46,923 nucleotides of DNA from Candidatus Corynebacterium avicola. Lineage in GTDB: Bacteria; Actinomycetota; Actinomycetes; Mycobacteriales; Mycobacteriaceae. The notes beneath the pieces were generated by a model. That model was not told the origin of the DNA. It saw only the letters and a list, made by a program, of their open reading frames with translations, and ran no database searches. Made by a program: the position numbers and the translations under genes. The stretch's first letter is position 1, and the number at the start of each line of letters is the position of its first letter. Where the stretch lies: contig DXGC01000078.1 in the NCBI GenBank assembly GCA_019114135.1, positions 1-46,923 of the forward strand, in the 5' to 3' direction. Shown here piece after piece: positions 33,629 to 43,450 of this stretch.

Positions 33629-34387
33629 TTACTCCAGCACGGTGATGCGCTCCAGCTCCGGCAGTCGCAGCATCGTCCCGTCCGCCAGTTTCACCTGCAC
33701 CGGCTCCCCGACATCGGCGGTGACCAGAGACATCCAACGGAAGTTGTCCCGCTCGACTGATCGCCGGGAGACGTCGAACAGCCACAGCGTCCGGTCGACC
33801 ACCAGGCTCGCCCCGGTGAACTCGTCACCGACGAGCTGCAGGTGGTAGACGTGCCCGTCCAGCCGGTCACGACGCAGTCCACTCAGCGAGGTCAGTGGAC
33901 CGGGTGGGACGTCCTCTGCGATCTGGCCGATCCGGCTGACCAGGCCGAAACGGTGAACGAAGCCCTCGGTGTCGATGATGGTCAGCGGCCCGCCGACACT
34001 GGCGGCCCGCACCCCGCCGTGGCGCCACACCGTCGGCTGCGGCATCTCGGCGGCACCGGGGCGTCCGGCGCGTGTTTTCTGCCCCGACCGCGCAGGACGC
34101 ACCGCTGCCCACGTGTCGTCGATGGTGACCCGGTGCGCGGGCTGCTCGGTCTCGACGAGGAAGCGTCCGGACCCGCCGGAACTTTCCTTCAGGTCCGCCG
34201 GCAACCGAGCCGGACGCTCGGTGGCCAGCGCGTCCAACACTTCCAGGACCTCCTCGTCGGTGGAGTTCCAGGCGATGCCCCTGGTCTCGAGGATGCCGTA
34301 GACCTGCGGCAGGGTCAGGTCGGGCTGGGCCTCCCAGACGCTGCGGAGGGCGTCGAGGACTCGGGGGATACGCAGGGGATCTTTCAC
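33629..34387 (-). CDS. Hypothetical protein
   Basis: 252-residue soluble protein of no family I recognise. The N-terminus is helical and winged-helix-like (PRVLDALRSVWEAQPDLTLP, with VYGILETRGIAWNSTDEEVL after it), which could be a DNA-binding or protein-interaction domain. The remainder is beta-rich (GPLTIIDTEGFVHRFGLVSR; MSLVTADVGEPVQVKLADGT). The GTG at 34387 lies eight bases after a TAGCGT -10; a TTG three codons upstream is an alternative. It lies 128 bp upstream of the L,D-transpeptidase on the same strand. Confidence 0.65.
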   Translation of the reverse strand: MKDPLRIPRVLDALRSVWEAQPDLTLPQVYGILETRGIAWNSTDEEVLEVLDALATERPARLPADLKESSGGSGRFLVETEQPAHRVTIDDTWAAVRPARSGQKTRAGRPGAAEMPQPTVWRHGGVRAASVGGPLTIIDTEGFVHRFGLVSRIGQIAEDVPPGPLTSLSGLRRDRLDGHVYHLQLVGDEFTGASLVVDRTLWLFDVSRRSVERDNFRWMSLVTADVGEPVQVKLADGTMLRLPELERITVLE

Positions 34388-34916
34388 GGTGACCAACGCT
34401 ACTCGACGTGGACGTACAAGCTCGTGGCGGGAGTAAGGGCGAGGGAGCTACGGAGAAGCCACTCAATGCCACCGAAAGGGCATCATCCTAGAACTATCAA
34501 TGCTCGACCTTGTCGTAGGTTCTGCGGCGCTCACGGACGTGTCAGATGCGTGGGATGAATCGCTGCGTTTCCGACGCGAAAACCGTCGATTCATCCCACG
34601 GAGCTGACATCGCCGTTCCGCATCCGCGCGTCTGACCACGGTGAATCATCCCCCCGGCTCCCGCCCCCGCCGGTCCGTCCTCGATGACCGATCCTGCGGG
34701 GATGGAAATTCCCTGGTCATGCCCCGGCCACAAAGCCAACATGACTGGGTGACGCGACGGAAACTGTGCATTAACGTTCGTGTAACATTTGTGCCACATC
34801 ATGGGACACCCCACACCTATGCCAGTTAGACGAGCTGGTGCAGGTGGGCGTCCGCAAACTGACCTTTGCGACACAAAAGGACGCCCCCGATCCACGAATG
34901 GAGGTTGACGACCCCC
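34388..34916. other. Gene-poor control region upstream of gltB
   Basis: No convincing protein gene lies in this 529-bp divergent region. It holds the -10 of the hypothetical gene (TAGCGT, 34403-34398) and the long palindrome at 34549-34600. A possible gltB promoter follows, with an extended -10 TGTAACAT at 34781-34788. A 29-codon open frame (34819-34908) has its stop overlapping the gltB ribosome-binding site. I do not see a clear AmtR-type box. Confidence 0.5.
34549..34600. repeat. Long palindrome upstream of gltB
   Basis: CGTGGGATGAATCG (34549-34562) and CGATTCATCCCACG (34587-34600) are perfect 14-bp inverted repeats with a 24-nt centre. The centre holds a small GCGT/ACGC stem. Outer GTCAG/CTGAC arms extend the structure to about 34541-34608. 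Both flanking genes point away from it, so it is not a terminator for either. Its arm matches the palindrome after gltD (41273-41326) at 16 of 17 positions. Confidence 0.75.
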
Positions 34917-37900
34917 GTGACCAGAACAGAGGCACGACACCCGAACACTGCGGCAGAGAGCACCCGCCAGGCCAGCCAGGCGGTAGCAGCCACAGCACCA
35001 GGCCCCCAGGGCCTGTACCACCCGAGCCGTGAACACGACGCCTGCGGCGTCGCGTTCGTCGCGGACATGCACGGCCGGGCAACCCACGACATCGTGGACA
35101 AGGGCATCCAGGCCCTCGTGAACCTGGACCACCGCGGCGCCGCCGGTGCGGAGAAGAACACGGGCGACGGCGCGGGTATCCTGCTGCAGGTTCCCGACCG
35201 GTTCTACCGTGAGGTTCTCGCAGAGCAGGGTATCGAGCTTCCCGCAGCCGGCACCTACGCCACCGGCATCGCCTTCCTCCCGGCCTCGCGCATGGCCGCA
35301 CTCGACGCCATGCGCGCCGTGGAGAACATCATCGCCGAGGAGGAACTCGATCTCATCGGCTGGCGCGAGGTCCCCGTCGACGACTCCTCCCTGGGCGCCA
35401 TGGCCCGCGACGCCGAGCCGATCTTATACCAGCTCTTCCTCTCCGGCAAGGACGCCACCGGCAATGTCCTGGAGGGCATCGAGCTGGACCGTCGTGCCTG
35501 GTTCGTCCGCAAGCGCGCCGAGCGTGAGCTCGGTTCCAAGGGGCCGGGTTCGGGCACCGGCGCGGACACCATCTACTTCCCCTCACTGTCTGCCCGGACC
35601 ATCGTCTACAAGGGCATGCTGACGACCCCGCAGCTGCGGGACTTCTACCTCGACCTGCAGGACGAGCGCATGGAGTCCGCACTGGCGGTCGTCCACTCCC
35701 GCTTCTCCACGAACACCTTCCCGTCCTGGCCGCTGGCGCACCCCTTCCGTCTGCTGGCCCACAACGGCGAGATCAACACGGTGCGCGGCAACGAGAACTG
35801 GATGCGTGCCCGCGAGTCCCAGATCCGTTCCGAGGCCCTCGGCGACATCGAGCGCGTCCTGCCGATCTGCGACCCCACCGGCTCCGACACCGGACGCTTC
35901 GACGAGGCCCTGGAGCTGCTCCACCTCGCCGGACGTTCCCTCCCGCACGCCGTGATGATGACCGTCCCGCAGGCCTGGGAGCGCCACCGCAACATCGACC
36001 CGGACGTGCGCGCGTTCTACGAGTATCACTCCTCCCTCATGGAGGCGTGGGACGGCCCGGCCGCCCTGGTCTTCACCGACGGCTCCGTCATCGGCTCCGT
36101 CCTCGACCGCAACGGCCTGCGCCCCGGACGCGTGTGGGTCACCCGCGACGGCCTGGTCATCGGTGGTTCCGAGACCGGCCTGCTGCCCGTCCCGCCGGAG
36201 GAGATCGTCCAGCGTCGCCGGATCGAGCCCGGCCGCATGTTCCTCGTCGACACCAAGCAGGGTCGCATCAACCCGGACGAGGAGATCAAGACCGCCCTCG
36301 CCGCGAAGCCGTACCGTCAGTGGGTCGAGGAGAACCTGGTGCGCTTCGGCGACCTGCCGCAGGCCGAGTACGACCCGATGAGCCACGAGCGTGTCGTGCT
36401 GCGTCAGCGTGTCTTCGGTTTCACCGAGGAGGACGTCGACCTCCTGGTCGCGCCGCTGGCCCGGACCGGCGCCGAGGAGCTGGGTTCGATGGGCACCGAC
36501 ACGCCCATCGCCGCTCTGTCCGACAAGCCGCGGATGCTCTTCGACTTCTTCGCCCAGCGCTTCGCCCAGGTCACCAACCCGCCGCTGGACTCCATCCGCG
36601 AGAAAATGGTGACCAGCATGTTCACCCAGCTGGGACGCCAGGTCGACATCACCACGGAGGTCCCCGAGGCCGCCCACCGGATCCACCTGGACACCCCGGT
36701 CCTGAAGAACTCCGCCCTGCTCACCCTGCGTGAGGCCGGCCGGCACGAGGGCCTCGGCGACTTCCGCTCCGCGGTGGTCTCCGGGCTGTACCCGGTCGCC
36801 CACGGCGGTCGTGGCATGCGCGAGGCCATCGAGCGCGTCCGCCGCGAAACATCCCAGGCCATCGCGGAGGGCGCGACGCTGATCATCCTCTCCGACCGCG
36901 AGTCGGACGAGCGCCTCGCCCCGATCCCCTCCCTGCTGCTGACCAGTGCCGTCCACCAGCACCTCGTCGCCGAGCGCACCCGCACCCGAGCCTCGCTGAT
37001 CGTCGAGTCCGGTGACGCCCGCGAGGTCCACCACCTCGCCATGCTGCTGACCTTCGGCGCGGACGCGATCAACCCCTACATGGCCATGGAGACCATCGAC
37101 GAGCTGCGCATCCGTGGCGAGCTCGGTGAGCTGACCACCGGCGAGGCCTGCGACAACTTCGTCGCCGCCACCACCGCCAGCGTGCAGAAGATCATGTCCA
37201 AGATGGGCATCGCCACCGTGGCGTCCTACCGCGGCGCCCAGCTGGCCGACGTCACCGGCCTGCACCAGCGCGTCCTCGACGACTACTTCACGGGCTGCCT
37301 CAGCCCGATCTCCGGCATCGGCCTGGACGAGATCGCCGCCGACGTCGCCGTGCGCCACCGCTTCGCCTTCCTGCCGCGGCCCGAGGAGGCCGCCCACCGG
37401 GAGCTCGAGATCGGTGGCGAGTACAAGTGGCGCCGCGAGGGCGAGTACCACCTGTTCAACCCGGAGACCGTCTTCAAGCTGCAGCACGCCACCCGCTCCG
37501 GGCAGTACCGCATCTTCAAGGAGTACTCCGAGAAGGTCGACAACCAGTCCAAGCGCCTGGCCACCCTGCGCGGCCTGTTCGAGCTGCACTCCGACCGTCC
37601 CTCGATCCCCGTGGAGGAGGTCGAGCCGGTCAGCGAGATCGTCCAGCGCTTCTCCACCGGCGCGATGAGCTACGGCTCCATCTCCGCCGAGGCCCACGAG
37701 ACCCTCGCCATCGCGATGAACCAGCTCAAGGGCATGTCGAACTCCGGTGAGGGCGGCGAGGACCCCGCCCGCTTCGAGCCGGAGGAGGACGGCACCTGGC
37801 GTCGTTCGGCGATCAAGCAGGTCGCCTCGGGACGCTTCGGTGTGACCAGCCACTATCTCAACAACTGCACGGACATCCAGATCAAGATGGCCCAGGGTGC

Positions 37901-39617
37901 CAAGCCCGGTGAGGGCGGCCAGCTGCCGCCGCACAAGGTCTACCCCTGGATCGCCGAGGTGCGTGTGACCACCCCGGGCGTCGGCCTGATCTCCCCGCCG
38001 CCGCACCACGACATCTACTCCATCGAGGATCTCGCCCAGCTGATCCACGACCTGAAGAACGCCAACCCGGACGCCCGGATCCACGTCAAGCTCGTCGCGG
38101 AGCAGGGCGTGGGCACCGTCGCCGCCGGTGTCTCCAAGGCGCACGCGGACGTGGTGCTGATCTCCGGCCACGACGGCGGAACCGGTGCGTCCCCGCTGAA
38201 CTCGCTGAAGCACGCCGGTGGCCCCTGGGAGCTCGGCCTCGCCGAGACCCAGCAGACCCTGCTGATGAACGGCCTGCGCGACCGCATCAGGGTCCAGTGC
38301 GACGGTCAGATGAAGACTGGACGCGACGTCATCGTCGCCGCGCTGCTCGGTGCCGAGGAGTACGGCTTCGCCACCGCACCGCTGGTGGTCGAGGGCTGCA
38401 TCATGATGCGCGTCTGCCACCTGGACACCTGTCCGGTGGGTGTGGCCACCCAGAACCCGGACCTGCGCAAGCGCTTCACCGGCCAGGCCGAGCACGTCGT
38501 GAACTTCTTCACCTTCATCGCCGAGGAGGTCCGCGAGTACCTCGCCGAGCTGGGCTTCCGCAGCCTGGACGAGGCCGTCGGCCACTCCGAGTGCCTGCGC
38601 GACGGCAGCAAGGGTGAGAACGGCATCGCCGGACGCGACGGTAAGGGTCACAAGACCGCCGGCGCGCTGGACCTGTCGCCGATCTTCCACCAGCCCGACA
38701 GCCCCTTCATGCACCAGGACCTCCACCGCACCAAGGAGCAGGACCACAGCCTGGACGCTGCCCTGGACAACGAGATCCGTGCCGCCGCCGAGGAGACCAT
38801 CCGCCGCGCCGCCGCCGGTGAGGGCACCACCATCGACCTGGAGTACCCGATCACCAACGTCAACCGTTCGGTGGGCACCATGACCGGTTCGCTGGTCAGC
38901 CGGGTCGCCGGACGCGACGGACTGCCCGAGGGCACCGTGAACCTCACGTTCACCGGCTCCGCCGGCAACTCCTTCGGCGCCTTCGTGCCCAAGGGCATGA
39001 CCCTGACCCTGGTCGGCGACGCCAACGACTACGTCGCCAAGGGCCTCTCCGGCGGCACCATCGCCATCCGCCCCGACTCCCGGGACGCCGCGGTCGGCGA
39101 ACACCAGGTCATCGCCGGCAACGTCCTCGGCTTCGGTGGCGTCTCCGGTGAGATGTTCATCCGCGGTGCTGTCGGCGAGCGCTTCTGCGTCCGCAACTCC
39201 GGCCTCACCGCCGTGGTCGAGGGCATGGGCAACCACGGCTGCGAGTACATGACCGGCGGACGGGTGATCAACCTCGGCCCGGTCGGCGAGAACTTCGGCG
39301 CCGGCATGTCCGGCGGCATCGCCTACCTGCTGGACGACGGCACCGGCCTGGAGGGCATCTCCAAGCGCATCAACCCCGAACTCGTCGACGTCGAGATGGT
39401 CGGCACCGACGCCGACCCCGCCGAGCTCGACTGGCTGGTCGACACCATCAGCCGCCACCGTCAGCTCACCGGATCCACCATCGACGTGGACCCCTGCGCA
39501 CTGATCAAGGTCATGCCGCGCGACTACCGCCGCGTCCTGCAGACCATCGAGGCCGCCCGCGAGGCCGGCCTGGACACCGACGGCATCAACGCCGCCATCA
39601 TGGAAGGAGTGAAGTAA
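34917..39617 (+). CDS. gltB: Glutamate synthase (NADPH) large subunit
   Basis: 1566-residue GOGAT alpha subunit; with GltD it converts glutamine and 2-oxoglutarate to two glutamates. The N-terminal amidotransferase nucleophile is Cys43 in EHDACGVAF, exposed by removal of a 42-residue propeptide. The central and FMN domains carry [17 protein letters not shown] and [13 protein letters not shown]. The FMN domain also has [16 protein letters not shown] and the 3Fe-4S cysteines in [18 protein letters not shown]. The C-terminal beta-helix has repeated Gly-rich turns ([20 protein letters not shown]). Start GTG 34917 follows GGAGG (34900-34904) at a rather long 12-base spacing. It overlaps gltD by one base. 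Confidence 0.97.
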   Translation: MTRTEARHPNTAAESTRQASQAVAATAPGPQGLYHPSREHDACGVAFVADMHGRATHDIVDKGIQALVNLDHRGAAGAEKNTGDGAGILLQVPDRFYREVLAEQGIELPAAGTYATGIAFLPASRMAALDAMRAVENIIAEEELDLIGWREVPVDDSSLGAMARDAEPILYQLFLSGKDATGNVLEGIELDRRAWFVRKRAERELGSKGPGSGTGADTIYFPSLSARTIVYKGMLTTPQLRDFYLDLQDERMESALAVVHSRFSTNTFPSWPLAHPFRLLAHNGEINTVRGNENWMRARESQIRSEALGDIERVLPICDPTGSDTGRFDEALELLHLAGRSLPHAVMMTVPQAWERHRNIDPDVRAFYEYHSSLMEAWDGPAALVFTDGSVIGSVLDRNGLRPGRVWVTRDGLVIGGSETGLLPVPPEEIVQRRRIEPGRMFLVDTKQGRINPDEEIKTALAAKPYRQWVEENLVRFGDLPQAEYDPMSHERVVLRQRVFGFTEEDVDLLVAPLARTGAEELGSMGTDTPIAALSDKPRMLFDFFAQRFAQVTNPPLDSIREKMVTSMFTQLGRQVDITTEVPEAAHRIHLDTPVLKNSALLTLREAGRHEGLGDFRSAVVSGLYPVAHGGRGMREAIERVRRETSQAIAEGATLIILSDRESDERLAPIPSLLLTSAVHQHLVAERTRTRASLIVESGDAREVHHLAMLLTFGADAINPYMAMETIDELRIRGELGELTTGEACDNFVAATTASVQKIMSKMGIATVASYRGAQLADVTGLHQRVLDDYFTGCLSPISGIGLDEIAADVAVRHRFAFLPRPEEAAHRELEIGGEYKWRREGEYHLFNPETVFKLQHATRSGQYRIFKEYSEKVDNQSKRLATLRGLFELHSDRPSIPVEEVEPVSEIVQRFSTGAMSYGSISAEAHETLAIAMNQLKGMSNSGEGGEDPARFEPEEDGTWRRSAIKQVASGRFGVTSHYLNNCTDIQIKMAQGAKPGEGGQLPPHKVYPWIAEVRVTTPGVGLISPPPHHDIYSIEDLAQLIHDLKNANPDARIHVKLVAEQGVGTVAAGVSKAHADVVLISGHDGGTGASPLNSLKHAGGPWELGLAETQQTLLMNGLRDRIRVQCDGQMKTGRDVIVAALLGAEEYGFATAPLVVEGCIMMRVCHLDTCPVGVATQNPDLRKRFTGQAEHVVNFFTFIAEEVREYLAELGFRSLDEAVGHSECLRDGSKGENGIAGRDGKGHKTAGALDLSPIFHQPDSPFMHQDLHRTKEQDHSLDAALDNEIRAAAEETIRRAAAGEGTTIDLEYPITNVNRSVGTMTGSLVSRVAGRDGLPEGTVNLTFTGSAGNSFGAFVPKGMTLTLVGDANDYVAKGLSGGTIAIRPDSRDAAVGEHQVIAGNVLGFGGVSGEMFIRGAVGERFCVRNSGLTAVVEGMGNHGCEYMTGGRVINLGPVGENFGAGMSGGIAYLLDDGTGLEGISKRINPELVDVEMVGTDADPAELDWLVDTISRHRQLTGSTIDVDPCALIKVMPRDYRRVLQTIEAAREAGLDTDGINAAIMEGVK

Positions 39618-41239
39618 TGGCTGACCCGCACGGATTCATGAAGTACCGCCGTAAGGAGGCGGCCAACCGCCCCGTTCCGCTGCGGCTCCTGGACTTCAAG
39701 GACGTCCACGAGCACATGGCCGACAGTGACGTCGAGACCCAGGCCGCGCGCTGCATGGACTGCGGTGTGCCCTTCTGCCACGACGGCTGCCCGCTGGGCA
39801 ACATCATCCCCGAGTGGAATGACCTGGTGCGCCGCGGCCGCTGGGAAGAGGCATACAACCGGCTCCACGCCACCAACAACTTCCCCGAGTTCACCGGACG
39901 CATCTGCCCCGCCCCCTGCGAGGGTGCCTGCGTGCTCGGCATCGAGGGCATCGGTGCAGGTGCCGGCGTCGGTGAGCCGGTCTCCATCAAGACCGTGGAG
40001 CTGCAGATCGTCGAGCACGCCTACGAGCACGGCTGGGTGAAGCCGGTGAAGGCCAGCTTCTACACCGGCCAGTCCGTCGCCGTCGTCGGCTCCGGACCCG
40101 CCGGCATGGCTGCCGCCCAGCAGCTCACCCGAGCCGGCCACAAGGTCACCGTCTTCGAGCGCGACGACCGCATCGGCGGCCTGCTGCGCTACGGCGTGCC
40201 GGACTACAAGCTCGAGGCCCGCTGGATCGACCGTCGTATCGAGCAGATGGAGGCCGAGGGCACCACCTTCCGCACCAGCATCTCCCCGAGCGTCAGCGAC
40301 CTCGCCGGCTTCGACGCCGTGGTCATGGCCGTCGGCGCGACCGTCCCGCGTGAGGTCAACTTCCCGGGCCGTGAGCTCGAGGGCGTGTACCAGGCGATGG
40401 ACTACCTGCCGCAGGCCAACCGCGCCGTCGCCGGCGACGACCTCTCCGAGGTCCTCGGTAGCCAGCGCAGCACGACCGGTGAGACCGGTGTCCCGGAGAT
40501 CAACGCAAAGGGCAAGAACGTCGTCATCATCGGCGGCGGCGACACCGGCACCGACTGCTTCGGTACCGCCCTGCGCCAGGGTGCCGCCTCGGTCCGTCAG
40601 TTCGACTACAACCCCGCCCCGGGTCAGAACCGCACCGCCGGCAACCCCTGGCCGGTGTGGCCGAAGATCTGGCGCGTGGCCACGGCCCACGAGGAGGGCG
40701 AGTACACCGTCACCGGCAACGAGTCCGCCGACGAGATCGCCGCGTTGGGCCTGGCGTCCCGTGCCCCGGGTGAGACCCTGGGCCACCGTGATTTCCGGAT
40801 CAACACCGTGGAGCTCACCGGCGAGAACGGCAAGGTCACCGGCCTGCACGCCGCACAGTGTGAGCGGACCCCGGACGGCATGGTGAACCTGCCGGGTACC
40901 GATGTCGTGATGGACGCCGACCTGGTGCTGCTGGCCATCGGCTTCACCGGTGCGGACCAGAAGGGCATCGTCTCCGAGCTGGATCTGCCGGTCGACGAGC
41001 GTGGCCGCCTGGTCCGCGACGACAACTACCGCAGCTGGTGGCCGGAGACCTCCGGCATCCGCGATGCAGGCTTCGACGCCCCGGTGTTCGCCACCGGTGA
41101 CGCCGGACGTGGCGCCTCGCTGATCGTCTGGGCGATCGCCGAGGGCCGTGCCTGTGCCGCGGCCGTGGACCGGGTGCTGATGGGCGAGACTGCCCTGCCG
41201 AACCCGGTCGCCCCCTCGGACGCTCCGCTGAGCGTCTGA
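39617..41239 (+). CDS. gltD: Glutamate synthase (NADPH) small subunit
   Basis: 540-residue beta subunit that takes electrons from NADPH to FAD and, through iron-sulfur clusters, to GltB. The N-terminal cluster cysteines are in CMDCGVPFCHDGCPLGN and CPAPCEGACVLG. The FAD motif VVGSGPAGMAAAQQL and the NADPH motif IIGGGDTGTDC mark the two nucleotide domains, and TGDAGRGASLIVWAIAEGR closes the FAD site. The ATG is in a TAATG overlap with the gltB stop, with AAGGAG just upstream. A perfect 24-bp hairpin at 41273-41326 follows the operon. Confidence 0.97.
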   Translation: MADPHGFMKYRRKEAANRPVPLRLLDFKDVHEHMADSDVETQAARCMDCGVPFCHDGCPLGNIIPEWNDLVRRGRWEEAYNRLHATNNFPEFTGRICPAPCEGACVLGIEGIGAGAGVGEPVSIKTVELQIVEHAYEHGWVKPVKASFYTGQSVAVVGSGPAGMAAAQQLTRAGHKVTVFERDDRIGGLLRYGVPDYKLEARWIDRRIEQMEAEGTTFRTSISPSVSDLAGFDAVVMAVGATVPREVNFPGRELEGVYQAMDYLPQANRAVAGDDLSEVLGSQRSTTGETGVPEINAKGKNVVIIGGGDTGTDCFGTALRQGAASVRQFDYNPAPGQNRTAGNPWPVWPKIWRVATAHEEGEYTVTGNESADEIAALGLASRAPGETLGHRDFRINTVELTGENGKVTGLHAAQCERTPDGMVNLPGTDVVMDADLVLLAIGFTGADQKGIVSELDLPVDERGRLVRDDNYRSWWPETSGIRDAGFDAPVFATGDAGRGASLIVWAIAEGRACAAAVDRVLMGETALPNPVAPSDAPLSV

Positions 41240-41272
41240 CGCAGCCGACTCCGCGCGGGTCCACTGTCGGAT

Positions 41273-41326
41273 AGGTGAGATGAATCGCTGCTCTGACGCG
41301 CCTCAGAGCAGCGATTCATCTCACCT
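41273..41326 (+). terminator. 24-bp perfect hairpin after gltD
   Basis: Arms at 41273-41296 and 41303-41326 are exact reverse complements over 24 bp with a 6-nt loop. The right arm is followed by TT, giving a TTT end. It lies 33 bases after the gltD stop and is the best-formed stem in the window. It shares GTGRGATGAATCGCTGC with the palindrome upstream of gltB (34550-34566). Confidence 0.75.
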
Positions 41327-41415
41327 TTCTGGCATTGAGGTGGCTGAGGCGCCGGGACACCGGGACACCGGGGACCGCGCGGCGCGTCCCGGTATGCGGA
41401 GTAAACTGACACCAC

Positions 41416-42111
41416 ATGACCAGCGCCGCCCTCCTCAGCATCCTCGTCGCCTGGCTGCTGGCCATCGCCTCGCCGGGCCCGGACCTGGTGCAGATCCTGC
41501 GGCTGGGGGCCGTGCGGCGCAACGGCGTCGCTTGCGCCCTGGGCATCATGACCGGCAACACCCTGTGGATCCTCGCCAGCATGCTGGGCCTGTCCACCCT
41601 GGTCAACACGGTGGACTGGGTGCTCACCGCCCTTTTCCTCGTCGGCGGTTTCTTCCTCATGTGGATGGGCCAGGGGGCACTGCGCTCCGGGCTGGCGGAG
41701 CGCCGCTCGGCGCGCACGGTGATCACCACAGGGGAAGATGCTGCGGTGGACAGCACTTCTTCCGCAGCGACCACCACCAAGACTACCACCGCCCTCCGCG
41801 TCACCACGGCCCAGGCCTGGCGCCTCGGCATCGCCACGAACCTGGCCAACCCGAAGGCGCTGGTGTTCTTCGGCGCGGTCTTCGCCGGCTTCGTCCCACC
41901 GGACACCAGCTGGGCGATGCGCGGCGTCGTCCTGGCAATGCTGCTGGTCACGGGGGTCGCGTGGTTCGTCGCCGTGGCCGTGATGGTGTCGGTGCCGCGA
42001 CTGTCCCGTGCCCTGCAGCGCGCGGGGGCGTGGATCGACATCGTCGCCGGTGTCGTGTTCCTGCTTCTGGGTGCATTTCTGGTGGTCGAGGGAATTCTCG
42101 GGGCAATCTGA
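41416..42111 (+). CDS. LysE/RhtB-family amino-acid exporter
   Basis: 231-residue, about six-TM exporter. The family motif SPGPDLVQILRLGAVRRNG is at residues 19-37. It is followed by GIMTGNTLWILASMLGLSTL and, after a Thr/Ser-rich loop (residues 104-130), NLANPKALVFFGAVFAGFVP. RhtB-type members export homoserine, threonine, leucine or related compounds; the substrate here is not known. A TAAACT -10 (41402-41407) lies eight bases before the ATG with no ribosome-binding site, so the message looks leaderless. It follows gltBD, but the hairpin between suggests separate transcription. Confidence 0.88.
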   Translation: MTSAALLSILVAWLLAIASPGPDLVQILRLGAVRRNGVACALGIMTGNTLWILASMLGLSTLVNTVDWVLTALFLVGGFFLMWMGQGALRSGLAERRSARTVITTGEDAAVDSTSSAATTTKTTTALRVTTAQAWRLGIATNLANPKALVFFGAVFAGFVPPDTSWAMRGVVLAMLLVTGVAWFVAVAVMVSVPRLSRALQRAGAWIDIVAGVVFLLLGAFLVVEGILGAI

Positions 42112-42120
42112 GCAATCTTG

Positions 42121-42139
42121 CGCCAGGACTTTCCTGGCG
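42121..42139 (+). promoter_or_regulatory. 8-bp hairpin in the promoter of the S4 gene
   Basis: CGCCAGGA (42121-42128) and TCCTGGCG (42132-42139) are perfect inverted repeats with a 3-nt loop. They begin 10 bases after the LysE stop and cover the -35 position of the S4 gene promoter (-10 TAGGAT, 42153-42158). It could end LysE transcription or be an operator; no T-run follows. Confidence 0.45.
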
Positions 42140-42165
42140 GGCGGCGGAGTCGTAGGATGGTCGGC

Positions 42166-42507
42166 ATGCCTGAGCGAGAAGAGCAGAAGGTGCCGGTCCA
42201 GGATGTCTCCGTACGCGGGGACGATATCCGGCTGGGCCAGTTCATCAAGCTGGCGAACCTTGTGGAGTCCGGCGGCGTGGCCAAGGAGGTCATCGCCGCC
42301 GGTTCTGTGACAGTCAACGGGGAGACCGACACCCGGCGGGGACGACACCTCCGTGCCGGCGACGAGGTCACCGTCCATGACGAGGACGGAACCCCCCTGG
42401 CCGCCGCACGGTTCGCCGCTGATGACGGTGCTGACGGCGCCGACGACTTCTTCGACGAAGCAACTGCTGACGACGACTTTGATCCCGAAAAGTGGAGGAA
42501 CCTCTGA
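42166..42507 (+). CDS. S4-domain RNA-binding protein
   Basis: 113-residue protein with an S4 RNA-binding domain at about residues 14-70 (IRLGQFIKLANLVESGGVAK and EVIAAGSVTVNGETDTRRGR). This is the YbcJ/RlbA-like short form. The C-terminus is very acidic (DDGADGADDFFDEATADDDF). Members bind structured RNA, often rRNA. The ATG at 42166 lies seven bases after TAGGAT, so the transcript is probably leaderless; the longer frame upstream is rejected. Its stop overlaps the next ATG (TGATG), coupling it to the VOC protein. Confidence 0.88.
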   Translation: MPEREEQKVPVQDVSVRGDDIRLGQFIKLANLVESGGVAKEVIAAGSVTVNGETDTRRGRHLRAGDEVTVHDEDGTPLAAARFAADDGADGADDFFDEATADDDFDPEKWRNL

Positions 42508-43328
42508 TGCCCGCTCTCGTAGCGGAGCCAGGAATGCCGATTTGGATCGACCTGGCTACCACTGACCTGAACAAGGCCAAGGAGTTCTACACCGAACTCC
42601 TCGGCTGGGAGTTCGACAACCCCTGCGGTGACGGCTACCTCGTCGCCAAGAAGGACGGCATGCCCGTCGCCGGCCTCGGTGAGGTCCCGGACGACAAGTC
42701 CTCGCTGTGGGGCCTGCTGCTGTACGCCCCCGACATCGACCACGTCCACGAGGAGGCGGTGAAGGCCGGTGCGACCAGCATCCTGTCCCCGCGTGACGTC
42801 GGACGCCGCGGTCGGATGTCCGTGCTCGTCGACCCCTCCGGTGCGACGATCGGCCTGAAGCAGCCGGCGGGGGACGAGCCCTTCTTCGCCGCCGGTGAGC
42901 CGGGAACCCCGGTGTGGCACGAGCTGCTGGTCGGCGAGGAGTACGACGCGACGATCAAGTTCTACCACGACCTCGCAGGCTGGGACATCCGCCAGCACAG
43001 CGACACCGCGAAGTTCCACTACGCCACCGGCGAGTACGCCGGTGCCCCGCTGTGCGGCATGTGGGACACCAGCGAGCTGGATGAGAACCCCTCGATGTGG
43101 ACGCTCTACCTGGGCTGCGCCGACGTAGACGCCGCGGCGAAGAAGGTCAAGAAGTTCGGCGGCAAGCTGGTGCGTTCCCCGTGGAACTCCGAGCTGGGAC
43201 GCCTGTGCACCCTGGTCGACCCGACCGGTGCGCTGGTGAACCTCTGCGAGATCGAGGAGCCGACCCCGGAGACGCTCGAGGACATCCACGAGCCGGACAT
43301 CCTGGCCCCGGACGCCCCGCAGCCGTAG
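42507..43328 (+). CDS. Two-domain VOC (glyoxalase-like) protein, CFP30B-like
   Basis: 273-residue protein with two vicinal-oxygen-chelate domains. The first starts GMPIWIDLATTDLNKAKEFY and ends MSVLVDPSGATIGLKQPAG. The second starts GTPVWHELLVGEEYDATIKF and ends RLCTLVDPTGALVNLCEIEE. This matches the CFP30B/Rv0577 group of actinobacterial glyoxalase-like proteins, whose substrate is unsettled. His and Glu residues that usually bind metal are only partly present. GGAGG (42494-42498) lies eight bases before the ATG, which overlaps the S4 stop. A hairpin at 43370-43415 follows. Confidence 0.9.
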   Translation: MPALVAEPGMPIWIDLATTDLNKAKEFYTELLGWEFDNPCGDGYLVAKKDGMPVAGLGEVPDDKSSLWGLLLYAPDIDHVHEEAVKAGATSILSPRDVGRRGRMSVLVDPSGATIGLKQPAGDEPFFAAGEPGTPVWHELLVGEEYDATIKFYHDLAGWDIRQHSDTAKFHYATGEYAGAPLCGMWDTSELDENPSMWTLYLGCADVDAAAKKVKKFGGKLVRSPWNSELGRLCTLVDPTGALVNLCEIEEPTPETLEDIHEPDILAPDAPQP

Positions 43329-43369
43329 CCTCCTCCACCGGGGGAGTCGGCGCATTGCTCCCGGCACGA

Positions 43370-43415
43370 CGAACGCCCTGACCATGCTGCACGTGGCAGC
43401 AGGTCAGGGCGTTCG
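43370..43415. terminator. Bidirectional terminator between the VOC and GH25 genes
   Basis: CGAACGCCCTGACC (43370-43383) and GGTCAGGGCGTTCG (43402-43415) are perfect 14-bp arms. The stem continues as TGCTGC...GCAGCA around ACGTG, with one bulged A. In total about 20 bp pair. It lies between the two convergent stop codons (43328 and 43451). Confidence 0.7.
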
Positions 43416-43450
43416 CCTGTTACCCGGTGTTCTCCGGCCGGGGAACAGGT

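Noticed and set aside
34641..34829. 62-codon plus-strand frame upstream of gltB
   Set aside because: No ribosome-binding site, unusual residue composition, and it overlaps the probable gltB promoter.
35583..39458. A 1291-codon open frame antisense to gltB
   Set aside because: It is the mirror of a strongly GC3-biased gene, has no family-like motifs, and gltB on the other strand is beyond doubt.
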